NCBI GenBank assembly: GCA_018970255.1
Contig: JAGWWS010000010.1
Location: forward strand, 1-64,000
DNA from: Verrucomicrobiota bacterium
Lineage (GTDB): Bacteria; Verrucomicrobiota; Verrucomicrobiia; Chthoniobacterales; Terrimicrobiaceae
Direction: 5' to 3'
DNA: 64,000 nt
Shown: piece after piece, positions 15,867 through 24,986 of the stretch
How the letters are laid out: each line of letters begins with the position of its first letter
How positions within the stretch are numbered: the first letter of the stretch is position 1
Program-made: the position numbers and the translations under genes
The notes under the pieces: model-generated
What the model was told of the DNA's origin: nothing
What the model saw: the letters and a program-made list of their open reading frames with translations, nothing else
Database searches by the model: none

Positions 15867-17594
15867 TCAGGCCTCGTCGATGAAGTCGTCGTCGGCTGCG
15901 GGTTTCCCGCCCTTGGGCGGCGAGAGCGGCAGGCGGCTGGCGGCGCCGAGCGAGGCTTGCTGCTGCTTGCGTGATTCCTTGCCCTTGCCGGCGGGCGATG
16001 CCTCGAAGAAGAAGGCCTCGTGCGGCAGCGCGGTGGCCTTGAGTGCCTTCGACGATTCGCCGGTGACCATCGCGCGCATTTGCGCGACCATTTCGTGGAG
16101 GAGCGCAGCCTGGGAGCGGAGTTCCTCGGCGGCACTGGCGCTTTCCTCGGCCGCGGCCGCATTGCCCTGCGTGACATTGTCGAGTTGGCTCACCGAAGTG
16201 TTGATGAGCCCGACGCCCTGGCTCTGCTCTTGGGACGCGAGGGAAATCTGGGCCACAAGGTCGTCCACCTCGCGGGCCTTGGTAACGATCGATTGCAAGC
16301 CTTCCGCGACCTGCTGGCTGATTTCGCTGCCGGCGCGGCTCTTCACGATCGATTCCTCGATGATCTCGGTGGTTTCCTTTGCCGCCTCGGCACTGCGGCG
16401 GGCGAGGTTGCGCACTTCGTCGGCCACAACCGCGAAGCCAAGCCCCGCCTCGCCGGCCCGTGCGGCTTCGACGGCGGCGTTGAGTGCGAGGATGTTCGTT
16501 TGGAAGGCGATCTCGTCGATCGTGCGGATGATCTTTGCAATCTTGTCGCCGGACTTCTGGATCTCGCCCATCGCGGTGATCATGTTTTGCATGTCGGAAA
16601 GCCCGCTCTCGGCGGCGACGCGCGCCAAGTGCGAGGATTCCTTCGCCTGCTGGGCGCTCTCGGCATTCCGCCGCGTGACGGTGGAAATTTCCTCCAGCGA
16701 GGAACTCGTCTCCTCGAGCGAAGCCGCCTGTTCGCTGGCGCCATCGGCCAGCCGCTGGCTCGCGGCGGAGACCTGCCCGGATGCCGCTGCGAGTTGCTGC
16801 GAACCATTTTCCAGGTGGTCGGTGGTCATAAGCAGGTTTTTGTTGATACGGATCACGACGCCCACTGAGAGGGCAAGGATGACAAGGGCGGATGGGACGG
16901 CGTAGGTGAGTGCCTCGACCATGGCCTCGCGGCGGGGCGCATCGATTTCGCTGATGGGGGCGGTGAGCACATAGGCTCCGCGGCGCTCCCCGGGGCTCCA
17001 GCCTTCCATCTGGAACCCGAGCACATCCTTGCCGTCGCCCGTGATGCTTTTCGCGGGGTTGCCGTGGCAGGCCATGCAGCTCTGCGACATGATAACGGGG
17101 CGCGCGTAGGCAACGACGCCGGCCTCGCGGTCCACCACGAAGGTTTCCGCCTTGCCGTCTTTTTCCACGGCGTTGAGCAATTTCCGGTCGAGTTCGGTTT
17201 TGGGGAGGTTGTCCTTGTTGCGGGGATTGTCGCGGACGATGCGGAATTGCGTCGAGGTTCCCTCGATGGCTTTGCGGACGGCTTCCCAGGCCGCAACGAC
17301 CGGCACGGTTTTATAGAAAGTGGTGTCGCGGTAGTTCTCCCTGCCCTTCGCCTGGAGTTCCAATGCGAGCTTCTGGTAATCGAAGGCACCGGATTGCGCG
17401 AGCGCACCGATGGAATCCGTGGTGCTTTCGGCTTGGACCAACAGCGACCGCATTTCGGCTTCGGTCTGCGTGTAAACGATGCGCGTGATTTTTTGGTAAA
17501 TCACATAAAGCGACGCGGCGAGCGTCAGGACAATTCCGAGAATGACGATGATGAGGATGCGCCCACCGAGCGAGCTGAAGGGATTTTTGAACAT
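15867..17594 (-). CDS. Methyl-accepting chemotaxis protein with c-type heme (DUF3365/Tll0287-like) sensor
   Basis: The 575-residue product has TM1 at about 12-33 and a periplasmic sensor at about 35-225 with a CxxCH heme-attachment motif (CMACH, residues 173-177). TM2 lies at about 228-250, followed by a cytoplasmic signalling hairpin whose tip reads [22 protein letters not shown]. The sensor resembles the DUF3365/Tll0287-like domain, which binds covalent heme. No HAMP domain separates TM2 from the signalling helices. The C-terminus ends in a lysine/proline-rich tail without a CheR-tethering pentapeptide. It is upstream of cheA in the same direction and is probably the cognate receptor, sensing redox state or a gas (inference). 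Confidence 0.88.
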   Translation of the reverse strand: MFKNPFSSLGGRILIIVILGIVLTLAASLYVIYQKITRIVYTQTEAEMRSLLVQAESTTDSIGALAQSGAFDYQKLALELQAKGRENYRDTTFYKTVPVVAAWEAVRKAIEGTSTQFRIVRDNPRNKDNLPKTELDRKLLNAVEKDGKAETFVVDREAGVVAYARPVIMSQSCMACHGNPAKSITGDGKDVLGFQMEGWSPGERRGAYVLTAPISEIDAPRREAMVEALTYAVPSALVILALSVGVVIRINKNLLMTTDHLENGSQQLAAASGQVSAASQRLADGASEQAASLEETSSSLEEISTVTRRNAESAQQAKESSHLARVAAESGLSDMQNMITAMGEIQKSGDKIAKIIRTIDEIAFQTNILALNAAVEAARAGEAGLGFAVVADEVRNLARRSAEAAKETTEIIEESIVKSRAGSEISQQVAEGLQSIVTKAREVDDLVAQISLASQEQSQGVGLINTSVSQLDNVTQGNAAAAEESASAAEELRSQAALLHEMVAQMRAMVTGESSKALKATALPHEAFFFEASPAGKGKESRKQQQASLGAASRLPLSPPKGGKPAADDDFIDEA

Positions 17595-17642
17595 GACTTG
17601 GAAAAAATAGACGGGTCCCCCGGCGTTTCGGAAGGATAATGT

Positions 17643-18737
17643 TCAGCCGCCGCGCGAAAGGAAAAAGGATTCGACCAGCCCGATGCCCTTGCACTCGATG
17701 CTTCCACGGGGCTCTGCGGCAAACCCGGACCCAAGGAGGTTGCGGGTTTCCTTGGAGATGTGGACGCGGCCGGGCGAGCCCGTCGATTCCATCCGGCTCG
17801 CGATGTTCACGGCATCGCCCCAGATGTCGTAGGCGAATTTTTTCTTCCCGATGATGCCGGCCACCACGGGGCCCGAGTGCAGGCCCACGCGGATGGAAAA
17901 GCCGGTTCCCAGCATCGCATCGATGCGGGCGAAGGCTTCCACCATATCGAGAGCGCAAGCCGCCGCGATCGCCGCATGGTCGGGCTGGGCGAGCGGCACG
18001 CCCGCCGCGAACATGAAATTGTCGCCGATGGTTTTGATTTTTTCGGCGCCCCGTTTTTCGAGGATTTGTTCGAACTCGAGGAAAAAACGGTCCAACAGCG
18101 CGACGACTTCCGCCGGGCTTCGGCGCCGCGCCATGGCGGAGAACCCGGCGATGTCCGCAAAACCTATCGTGACCTCGGTGTGGCTGTCGGCGATTTCCTT
18201 CTCGCCGGCCTCGAGGCGCTCCTTCACGGCGCGCGGGAGGATATTGAGGAGCAGGCGTTCGGAATTCGCTTTTTCGAGTTCGACGAGGCGCTTCTCGTGC
18301 TGGAGCTGCGCAACGAGCCGGCGGTCCTGGTCGCGCAGCCGTTTCCTTTCGACCGACGAAACCACGCGCGCCCGGAGCAGGACCGGGTCGAAGGGTTTGT
18401 TCAAAAAATCCTCCGCGCCGGCGGCGATGCAGGAAATGGCGTTCGACTCCTGCCCCGATCCCGAAACGACGATGACCGGAATCACCAGCAGGGCGGGGTC
18501 GGATTTGATCGCGCGGAGCGTCTCGCGCCCGTCGAGCACCGGCATGTCGAGGTCGAGAAGGACGAGGTCGAATTCGCGGGCCCGCAATTTCCCGAGGCCC
18601 TGCTCGCCGTTCTCCGCCTCCTCGATTTGGCGGAAACCGATCGTCTCGAGTTCGCGGCGCAGCGCGGCACGCATGGTGCGGCTGTCATCGACGATTAAAA
18701 TTTCCACGGCTTGCGGGTAGTCTGCGGGGGTAGGCAT
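17643..18737 (-). CDS. Response regulator with class III adenylate cyclase domain
   Basis: The 364-residue product has a receiver (D17-D18, D62, K114), a coiled-coil signalling helix (about 130-180) and a class III nucleotidyl cyclase domain. The metal-binding aspartates are D195 and D239 (IGFADIAGFS, KTIGDN). The purine-specifying residues are K235 and D304 (FAYDIWGD), and the transition-state residues are N311 and R315. The lysine/aspartate pair predicts ATP, hence cAMP, not cGMP. The start ATG 18737 is only 6 nt from the encoded CCA of the tRNA upstream; GTG 18707 is an alternative. It precedes the chemoreceptor gene by 48 nt on the same strand. Confidence 0.9.
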   Translation of the reverse strand: MPTPADYPQAVEILIVDDSRTMRAALRRELETIGFRQIEEAENGEQGLGKLRAREFDLVLLDLDMPVLDGRETLRAIKSDPALLVIPVIVVSGSGQESNAISCIAAGAEDFLNKPFDPVLLRARVVSSVERKRLRDQDRRLVAQLQHEKRLVELEKANSERLLLNILPRAVKERLEAGEKEIADSHTEVTIGFADIAGFSAMARRRSPAEVVALLDRFFLEFEQILEKRGAEKIKTIGDNFMFAAGVPLAQPDHAAIAAACALDMVEAFARIDAMLGTGFSIRVGLHSGPVVAGIIGKKKFAYDIWGDAVNIASRMESTGSPGRVHISKETRNLLGSGFAAEPRGSIECKGIGLVESFFLSRGG

Positions 18738-18743
18738 AAAAGA

Positions 18744-18818
18744 TGGTGCCAGGGGGGAGAATCGAACTCCCGACCAAGGGCTTATGAGTCCCCTGCTCTA
18801 CCGCTGAGCTACCCTGGC
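18744..18818 (-). tRNA. tRNA with CAT anticodon (Met, or possibly Ile2)
   Basis: The minus strand folds into a complete cloverleaf. The acceptor stem GCCAGGG (18818-18812) pairs with CCCTGGC, followed by discriminator A (18747) and an encoded CCA (18744-18746). The anticodon is CAT (18786-18784) in an ACTCATAA loop, and the T-loop is TTCGATTC. Bacterial elongator Met and lysidine-modified Ile2 tRNAs both use CAT; identity elements were not decisive here. Confidence 0.93.
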
Positions 18819-18949
18819 GGCATTGGTGAGGAAGGGAAATATCGCAAAGCCGCCGCACCGGGACAAACAAAAATCCGGTGCCGAGGCCGGAATCTGCGCA
18901 TTTTTTGCAAATTATTGACAATCGGCCGCGATTGCTGGCAACTCGCCGC

Positions 18950-20146
18950 ATGCAGGCGGTTTCGCCCATCGCGGAATTGGCAACCCCGGCGGTCCCACCC
19001 CAGATCGAGGAACCGGAAATCCTCGTGCTGGCGTCCCGCAAGGAAGTCTTCGACCTCGAGGCCGAATACGCGGAACTCTACGCGTCGCTGCCGGACCCGA
19101 ATGTCTACTTCTCGCCGGAGTTCGTCTACTCGTGGCTCGTGAGCCTCGGGCGCCCGCACGAGCCGCGGTTCATCACTTGCCGGATCGGCGGCCGGCTCGC
19201 GGGCGTGTGGCCTTTTTTCGAGTGCAAATTGAGGATGCTCGGGACTTCCCTCCTGCCGGTGGGCGCGCACGCGGCGGACCTTTTTGACCCTATCGGAACG
19301 CCCGAATCCATGGAGCCGATGGTGCGCGGCCTGCTCGCATTGAACCGCTCCTACGCCTTTACCTGGGTGCTGCTGGTTTCGCGGGCGTTCGCGCAGGGTG
19401 TGCTGCAGCCGCAAATGGCCGCCACGCGCTCGCGCTGCATCCTCCGCCAGCGCACGCCGAGGTTCGTGGTGGAACTCAAAAAATTCGCGGACTTCCAGGG
19501 CTACATGGAAACGGTTTTCGGCCCGAAGACCCGGCAGGGCCTCCGCCGCAAATACCGCAAACTCGCCGAACTCGGCAGCGCGGAATTCCTCTCTCTCGAC
19601 AAGCCGCAGGACATCGCCTCCTGGCTCCCCGCGGTGGTGGACCTCGACGCCCGGAGCCCCAAGGGCCAACGCGGCGACGGGATTTTCCACAAGGCCCGGA
19701 CGCGCGCGTTTTACCAGCTCCTCCTCGAAAACATGGCCTCGAAGGGCCGCGCGCGCCTCGGCATCCTCGCCATCGACGGCCGGCTCGCGGCCTACGAGAT
19801 TGGCTTCACCGGCCAGGGCTCGTATTGCATGCACAACATGGCCTACGACCCCGAATTCGGGGAGTGCTCGCCCGGGCGGTTGCTCATGCTCGATGCGGTG
19901 GAGCGGCTCATGGCGGAGGGCTTCGCTGCCTACGATTTCATGCAGAACGACCAGGAGTTCAAACGCCAGATGTCCACGAGCGAATCGTGGCTCTGGGATT
20001 TGATCGTGTTCCCAAAAACGCTGCGCGGGTTCCTCATCCACCGGGCGGTCAAATGGACGCGCGCCTGGCAAAAATGGCGGAAGGGCTCGGAGGGAAAAAC
20101 CGGTTCGCTCGAGCGCAACGACCCCGGGCTTTCTTCGGCGAATTGA
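18950..20146 (+). CDS. GNAT-superfamily acetyltransferase, BioF2/FemAB-like
   Basis: The 398-residue product has the two-part architecture of Acetyltransf_6 (BioF2-like, formerly CelD-like) proteins. An N-terminal lobe contains YFSPEFVYSWLVSLG and RIGGRLAGVWPFFE. The C-terminal GNAT lobe contains GRLAAYEIGFTGQGSYCMHNMAYDPEF and PGRLLMLDAVERLMAEGF. Such proteins are often linked to polysaccharide or lipid modification; the substrate here is unknown. ATG 18950 was chosen because the frame upstream runs into the divergent tRNA leader. A perfect TTGACA lies at 18915-18920 but no good -10 follows. Confidence 0.72.
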   Translation: MQAVSPIAELATPAVPPQIEEPEILVLASRKEVFDLEAEYAELYASLPDPNVYFSPEFVYSWLVSLGRPHEPRFITCRIGGRLAGVWPFFECKLRMLGTSLLPVGAHAADLFDPIGTPESMEPMVRGLLALNRSYAFTWVLLVSRAFAQGVLQPQMAATRSRCILRQRTPRFVVELKKFADFQGYMETVFGPKTRQGLRRKYRKLAELGSAEFLSLDKPQDIASWLPAVVDLDARSPKGQRGDGIFHKARTRAFYQLLLENMASKGRARLGILAIDGRLAAYEIGFTGQGSYCMHNMAYDPEFGECSPGRLLMLDAVERLMAEGFAAYDFMQNDQEFKRQMSTSESWLWDLIVFPKTLRGFLIHRAVKWTRAWQKWRKGSEGKTGSLERNDPGLSSAN

Positions 20147-20149
20147 GGC

Positions 20150-20836
20150 TCAGCCCTGCGACGGCTGGCGCGCGCCGGTGACCTCGAGGTAGGTGATGCC
20201 CGTGGTCTTGCGCGTGGCGGGGTCGATGCGTTCGACCCGCATTTGCCGCAGCATCCACTGGCCGTCGATTTTTTGTGCGGAGACGACTTCGAAGCGTTTC
20301 GAGAGGGCGCCCTTTTTGTCGTAGCCCTCGATGCGCAGGAGCGCGGAGGATTGCTTGTCGATCCAAACGCGCACCGCGCCGTATTGCGAAGTGCCGCGCG
20401 GCGGGCGGAGTTCGAGTTTCCAGGCGTCGCGCGAGCGGACCCTCTCGGCGCCGAGGGCCTTGGGGTTTTTCCAATACAGGAAATCCAGCGCGAGGTCCTC
20501 GAGGGTGATCAAGCCGCCGCGCACCGGGTCGTCCATGTGTTCACCGGGCACGGGCTCGGGCGGACCGCCCTTCGAGCGCTCGATGCGGGCATGGTCGTTG
20601 CCGAACCGCAGCAGGATTTCCTCGCGGGGGGATTCGAAAATGTAGGCGACGCGCCCCTGCTTCACCTCGATCGTGAAGGGGACCTTGGTCGAGCCTGCGC
20701 GGAGTTGCGCATCGAGCGAAATCTCGCTGCCGAGCGGGTTCAGGCGGGCATTGGCGAGGATGTCGGCCGCATCCGGGCTGCAAAAGGCGGGCAGCGCGGC
20801 GAGGAATAGGAAAACGGCGGATGGCAGGAATCGCAT
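20150..20836 (-). CDS. LolA-like outer-membrane lipoprotein-sorting family protein
   Basis: The 228-residue product starts MRFLPSAVFLFLAALPAFC, a clear Sec signal peptide cleaved near AFCS. The rest is a beta-rich fold with FTIEVKQGRVAYIFES, WKLELRPPRG, VRVWIDKQSSALLRIEGYDKKG and MRVERIDPATRKTTGITYLEV. These are typical of LolA-like proteins that carry hydrophobic ligands in the periplasm. It converges on the acetyltransferase gene, leaving only 3 nt, and is divergent from proS. No lipobox was confirmed, so it is probably a soluble periplasmic protein. Confidence 0.7.
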   Translation of the reverse strand: MRFLPSAVFLFLAALPAFCSPDAADILANARLNPLGSEISLDAQLRAGSTKVPFTIEVKQGRVAYIFESPREEILLRFGNDHARIERSKGGPPEPVPGEHMDDPVRGGLITLEDLALDFLYWKNPKALGAERVRSRDAWKLELRPPRGTSQYGAVRVWIDKQSSALLRIEGYDKKGALSKRFEVVSAQKIDGQWMLRQMRVERIDPATRKTTGITYLEVTGARQPSQG

Positions 20837-20924
20837 CGGGATTGCCCGACTATGCCGCGGGCGGCGCGCTTTCCAAAGTGTTTTGTCTTTACCGGTGCGG
20901 CGCCCCCGCAATGATTCCGCCCCC

Positions 20925-22445
20925 ATGGGCAAGGAACAACAAACGGCCGTCTCGCCAAGGCGCGAAGAGGATTTCCCGGAGTGGTATCAACAGGTCATCC
21001 GCGCCGCGGACCTTGCGGAAAATTCCGAAGTGCGCGGGTGCATGGTCGTCAAACCCTGGGGCTACGCCATCTGGGAGCGCATGCAGGCCGTGCTCGACGG
21101 GATGTTCAAGGCGACCGGCCACCGCAACGCCTACTTCCCGCTCTTCATCCCGCTCAGCTACCTGGAAAAGGAGGCGGCGCATGTGGAGGGTTTCGCGAAG
21201 GAATGCGCGGTCGTCACCCACCACCGCCTCGAGGCCCGCGATGGCAAACTCGTCCCCGCCGGGGAATTGTCCGAACCGCTCGTCGTCCGCCCGACCTCGG
21301 AGACCATCATCGGCGCAGCCTACGCCCGCTGGGTCAAATCCTGGCGCGACCTCCCGATCCTGCTCAACCAGTGGGCAAATGTCGTCCGCTGGGAAATGCG
21401 CCCCCGCCTGTTCCTGCGCACCGCAGAGTTCCTCTGGCAGGAAGGCCACACCGCCCATGAAACCCGCGAGGAGGCCGAGGAGGAGACGATGAAAATGCTC
21501 CGCGTCTATGAGTCCTTCGCCCGCGATTGGCTCGCCCTGCCAGTGCTCACCGGCGAGAAAAGCGAGGGCGAACGCTTCCCCGGCGCGGTGAAGACCTACT
21601 GCATCGAGGCGATGGTCCAGGACCGCAAGGCCATTCAGGCCGGCACCTCCCACTTTCTCGGGCAAAATTTCGCCAAAGCCGCCGGCATCGAATTCCAGGG
21701 GCGCGACGGGCAGCTCCAGCACGCCTGGACCACGAGCTGGGGCGTCAGCACCCGCTTGATCGGGACGCTCATCATGATGCATTCGGACGACGACGGCCTC
21801 GTCCTGCCGCCGCGCATCGCCGCCACGCATGTGGTCATCCTCCCCATCACGCCCAAGGAGGACTCGAAAGCCGAAATCCTCGCGGCCGCCGAAAAACTGG
21901 CCGCCGAACTCCGCGCCACCACATTCGGCGGCGCCCCCATCGGCGTGGAAGTGGACACCCGCGACCTCGGCGGCGGCGTGAAAACCTGGGAGTGGATCAA
22001 GAAAGGCGTTCCTATCCGCATCGAGATCGGACCGCGGGACCTCGCACAGGGCACAGCTGCCGTCGCCCGCCGCGACCGCGCCCACAAGGAAAAGGAATTC
22101 CTGCCCCTCGCGGAAATCCCCGCGCGAATCCCCGCCGCGCTCGAAGGCATCCAGTCGGAACTTCTCCGCCGCGCCACGGAATTCCGCGACGCCCACACGA
22201 AGCCGATCGATTCGAAGGAGGAGTTCTACGCGTTTTTCACCCCGCAAAATTCCGCCAAGCCGGAAATCCACGGCGGCTTCGCCCTCACGCACTGGAATGG
22301 GTCGGCGAAGGTCGAGGAACAAATCAAAAACGACCTCAAGGTCACCATCCGCTGCATTCCCTTCGTAGAAAACCCCGAGCCCGGCACCTGCCCCTTCAGC
22401 GGCGAGCCCAGCCGCCAGCGCGTTGTTTGGGCGAAGTCCTACTGA
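20925..22445 (+). CDS. proS: Prolyl-tRNA synthetase, archaeal/eukaryote type
   Basis: The 506-residue product charges tRNA-Pro. It lacks the long editing insertion of the usual bacterial ProS and has the type 3 arrangement: catalytic core (RPTSETIIGAAYARWVKSWRDLP, FLRTAEFLWQEGHTAH, QAGTSHFLGQNFAKA), anticodon-binding domain, and a C-terminal extension ending in tyrosine (VVWAKSY). This form is common in Archaea and eukaryotes and scattered among bacteria. ATG 20925 fits the N-terminal DFPEWYQQVI region. It is a single-gene unit on the plus strand. Confidence 0.95.
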   Translation: MGKEQQTAVSPRREEDFPEWYQQVIRAADLAENSEVRGCMVVKPWGYAIWERMQAVLDGMFKATGHRNAYFPLFIPLSYLEKEAAHVEGFAKECAVVTHHRLEARDGKLVPAGELSEPLVVRPTSETIIGAAYARWVKSWRDLPILLNQWANVVRWEMRPRLFLRTAEFLWQEGHTAHETREEAEEETMKMLRVYESFARDWLALPVLTGEKSEGERFPGAVKTYCIEAMVQDRKAIQAGTSHFLGQNFAKAAGIEFQGRDGQLQHAWTTSWGVSTRLIGTLIMMHSDDDGLVLPPRIAATHVVILPITPKEDSKAEILAAAEKLAAELRATTFGGAPIGVEVDTRDLGGGVKTWEWIKKGVPIRIEIGPRDLAQGTAAVARRDRAHKEKEFLPLAEIPARIPAALEGIQSELLRRATEFRDAHTKPIDSKEEFYAFFTPQNSAKPEIHGGFALTHWNGSAKVEEQIKNDLKVTIRCIPFVENPEPGTCPFSGEPSRQRVVWAKSY

Positions 22446-22458
22446 GCGGTCCGCCCGC

Positions 22459-23277
22459 TCAAGGCAATTTCACAAACTCCCGCAGGAACCGCGTCCAAAG
22501 GAAAAACATCCCCCGCAGCGAATACCGGATCATCTCCTCGCCGTCGCGCTTGAGGATGCCGCACGCGATGTTGTGCTCGATTTGGCTCCGCAGGTCCGCC
22601 TCGATTTCCGAACGCAATTTCTCCGCACAGCCGGGCTTGAGTTTTTCCGCCTCGAGCCCCTGCGCCTCGAGGAAGACCGCATGCGCCTCGTCGATCCCCG
22701 CCACATCGGAATCGCCCTCGGCCTTGTTCAAAACCACCGAAGGAGCCAGACGCATGCTGTAGGAAAACGGGTAGTTCCAGGTCAGGTAGGTCCGGCCGTC
22801 CAGCCCCCGCGAGGTGAAGGTGACGAAATAAAACGAAAAGCCGTCCTGCTCGGAGAGGCAGATCGCGGAACTCGTCCGTTTTTGCGGATGGTGGAAGGTG
22901 CGGTAGAACTGCCGCATGCCATCGTGGTTCCACTCCACGTCCTCGACATATTCGTAGCCCGCGGACTCCATCTCCTCCGAGAGGTCGCCGAATGCCGGGA
23001 ATTGCCCCGAGGGCGGCGGCGGGCACTTTTCCAGCGCGCGGTGCAGCGGCAGCCTCAGCGACCTCACCCGCGTGAGGATTTCGAACCACGGGAGCAAAAA
23101 CCACATCGCCGCAAATCCCGCACCCAGCAGCACGCTCCCGCCCAAGAGCCAGCCAGCCAGGAACGAAGTCGCCACAAGCGCAAGGTTGCCGAGGCTGAAC
23201 AAAGCCGGGTTGCGGCACGACCTCAGCGCCGCCGCGAAAACCCCCACCCCAACGACGAGAAGGATGTCCGAAACCAT
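22459..23277 (-). CDS. Hypothetical membrane protein
   Basis: I do not recognise this 272-residue protein. Two or three hydrophobic helices occupy residues 1-65. They are followed by a soluble domain with GYEYVEDVEWNHDGMRQFYRTF, FYFVTFTSRGLDGRTYLTWNYPFSYSMRLAPS and a C-terminal amphipathic region. The pattern suggests a membrane-anchored cytoplasmic domain. Its ATG at 23277 shares one base with the stop of the upstream glutaredoxin gene (TGATG), so the two are translationally coupled and may act together in redox biology; this link is only contextual. Confidence 0.55.
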   Translation of the reverse strand: MVSDILLVVGVGVFAAALRSCRNPALFSLGNLALVATSFLAGWLLGGSVLLGAGFAAMWFLLPWFEILTRVRSLRLPLHRALEKCPPPPSGQFPAFGDLSEEMESAGYEYVEDVEWNHDGMRQFYRTFHHPQKRTSSAICLSEQDGFSFYFVTFTSRGLDGRTYLTWNYPFSYSMRLAPSVVLNKAEGDSDVAGIDEAHAVFLEAQGLEAEKLKPGCAEKLRSEIEADLRSQIEHNIACGILKRDGEEMIRYSLRGMFFLWTRFLREFVKLP

Positions 23278-23510
23278 CAGGCGCGCTGTGCGAGGAATTC
23301 CCCGAGTTGGTCGGTGCCGAAATCCGCCAGCACCGAGCCGTCGGGCATCTCCAGCGTGGGTGCGAGCGTTTGACCGGAAATCCGCCGCATGCGCTCGTAG
23401 GCGGCGCGGTCGGCGAAAACATCCACGGCGCGGAATTCGATCCCACGCGCCTCGAGCCACTCCACAGCTTGGTCGCACCAGCCGCAGCCGGGCTTGATAT
23501 AAAGAACCAT
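23277..23510 (-). CDS. Glutaredoxin-like protein
   Basis: The 77-residue product begins MVLYIKPGCGWCDQAVEWLE, a thioredoxin-fold start with the CGWC redox pair (residues 9-12). It continues with RAVDVFADRAAYERM, then APTLEMPDGSVLADFG containing the cis-proline expected of glutaredoxins. ATG 23510 sits directly at the first strand, so the in-frame ATG at 23540 was rejected. It is followed, overlapping by one base, by a membrane protein gene of unknown function. Confidence 0.85.
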   Translation of the reverse strand: MVLYIKPGCGWCDQAVEWLEARGIEFRAVDVFADRAAYERMRRISGQTLAPTLEMPDGSVLADFGTDQLGEFLAQRA

Positions 23511-23628
23511 CGGACTTTTCCATTCGCGCGAACCCCGCACCGAGTCAAGCGGTTATCCGCACCGCGAGGCGGCCCGCCCAATCGCGCCGCTTGCCTCGCA
23601 CCGCCCGGCGGTAGTTAATTCCCGCGAA

Positions 23629-24753
23629 GTGCCTCAGGGATTTTCCGCCACATTCGACCGCGCCATCGCGAATCCGTCGCCCACCGTGCGCGCGTTCCTC
23701 AAACTTTTGGAACCGCTCCCGGATGCAGCGCTGGAGCGGCTCGCCGCCCGCTCCGCCGCCGCCACGCGCCGGCATTTCGGCAGGACGATGCGGCTCTTCG
23801 CGCCGCTCTACCTCTCGAACGAGTGCATCAACTCCTGCGCCTACTGCGGCTTCTCGCGCGAGAACGCCATCGCCCGCGTCACCCTGGAAATCGACCAGGT
23901 GGAGAAGGAGGCGCGCCACCTCGCCGCCGAGGGTTTCCGCAATGTCCTGCTCGTTGCGGGCGAGCACCCGAAATTCGTCTCCGGCCCCTACCTCGCGCTC
24001 TGCCTCTCGCGGCTTGCCGGCATTTTCCCCTCGCTCGCCATCGAGGTCGCCCCGATGGAAACCGCCGAATACCTGCCGCTCGTCCGCGCCGGCGCCGAAG
24101 GCCTCGTCGTTTACCAGGAAACCTACCACCGCGAAACCTACCAGCGCGTCCACCTCGCCGGGCCCAAAAAAGATTTCGACTGGCGGCTCGATTGCGCCGA
24201 GCGCGGCCACGAAGCCGGCTTCCGCAGGATTGGAATCGGGGCGCTCTTCGGCTTGGCGGATTGGCGCTTCGAGGCGGCCGCCCTCGCCGCCCACCTCGAG
24301 CACCTTCAGCGCACCTGCTGGAAATCCCAACTCACCGTCAGCCTGCCCCGCCTCCGCCCGGCCGCCGGAGGCTACGAGCCCGAACATCCCCTGCCCGACC
24401 GCGAATTCCTCCAGCTCGTCTGCGCCCTCCGCGTCACTTTTCCCGCGGTCGGCATCGTCCTCAGCACCCGCGAACCCGCCGCACTCCGCGACCTCGTGGC
24501 GCCCCTGGGCGTCACAATGATGAGCGCCGGCAGCCACACCGAACCCGGCGGCTACACCGGCCAGGGAAAAGAAAACCTCCACCTGGTGCGCCGCGGGAAA
24601 ATCCTTGGCGAAACCTGCAACGGCTCCGCCACCGAGCAATTCTCCATCTCCGATGCCCGCCCGGCTGCGGAAGTCGGCGGCGTTTTGCGGAACCTCGGCC
24701 TTGAACCCGTGTGGAAAGATTGGGACGCCGCCCTCGCAGGCACCCAGTCATGA
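23629..24753 (+). CDS. thiH: 2-iminoacetate synthase ThiH
   Basis: The 374-residue product is a radical-SAM enzyme with the CxxxCxxC cluster at C66, C70 and C73 (ECINSCAYCGF). It continues with the ThiH landmarks EGLVVYQETYHRETY, RIGIGALFGL, SLPRLRPAAGG and TMMSAGSHTEPGGY. ThiH cleaves tyrosine to supply dehydroglycine for the thiamine thiazole. The start is GTG 23629. It overlaps thiS by 4 nt. I looked for a TPP riboswitch in the 118 nt upstream and did not see one. thiG, the usual partner, is not in the window. Confidence 0.95.
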   Translation: MPQGFSATFDRAIANPSPTVRAFLKLLEPLPDAALERLAARSAAATRRHFGRTMRLFAPLYLSNECINSCAYCGFSRENAIARVTLEIDQVEKEARHLAAEGFRNVLLVAGEHPKFVSGPYLALCLSRLAGIFPSLAIEVAPMETAEYLPLVRAGAEGLVVYQETYHRETYQRVHLAGPKKDFDWRLDCAERGHEAGFRRIGIGALFGLADWRFEAAALAAHLEHLQRTCWKSQLTVSLPRLRPAAGGYEPEHPLPDREFLQLVCALRVTFPAVGIVLSTREPAALRDLVAPLGVTMMSAGSHTEPGGYTGQGKENLHLVRRGKILGETCNGSATEQFSISDARPAAEVGGVLRNLGLEPVWKDWDAALAGTQS

Positions 24754-24947
24754 AAATCACCGTCAACGGCGCCCCCCGCGAAACCGCCTCGCCGAATGTC
24801 GCGACCCTCGTCGCCGAATTGCACCTCGAGCCCCGCATGGTCCTCATCGAGCACAACGCCACCGCCCTCCGCCGCAGCGAGTGGCCCGAATCACCCCTCG
24901 CCGAAGGCGACCGCATCGAAATCCTCCAAGTCGCCGCCGGAGGCTGA
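24750..24947 (+). CDS. thiS: Sulfur carrier protein ThiS
   Basis: The 65-residue product has the small beta-grasp fold (MKITVNGAPRETA, TLVAELHLEPRMVLIEHN, EGDRIEILQVAAGG) and ends in the required GlyGly. After C-terminal thiocarboxylation this tail donates sulfur to the thiazole ring. ATG 24750 overlaps the thiH stop (ATGA), giving a coupled thiH-thiS pair. Confidence 0.92.
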   Translation: MKITVNGAPRETASPNVATLVAELHLEPRMVLIEHNATALRRSEWPESPLAEGDRIEILQVAAGG

Positions 24948-24986
24948 GGAAACCTATCCAAACCTGCAACTCCCCCATCAGCAATT

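Noticed and set aside
18915-18945. Perfect TTGACA upstream of the acetyltransferase gene
   Set aside because: No acceptable -10 is found 16-18 nt downstream, so a promoter cannot be supported.
23511-23628. Possible TPP riboswitch before thiH
   Set aside because: The conserved CTGAGA and ACCTGA elements of the thi-box are not present.
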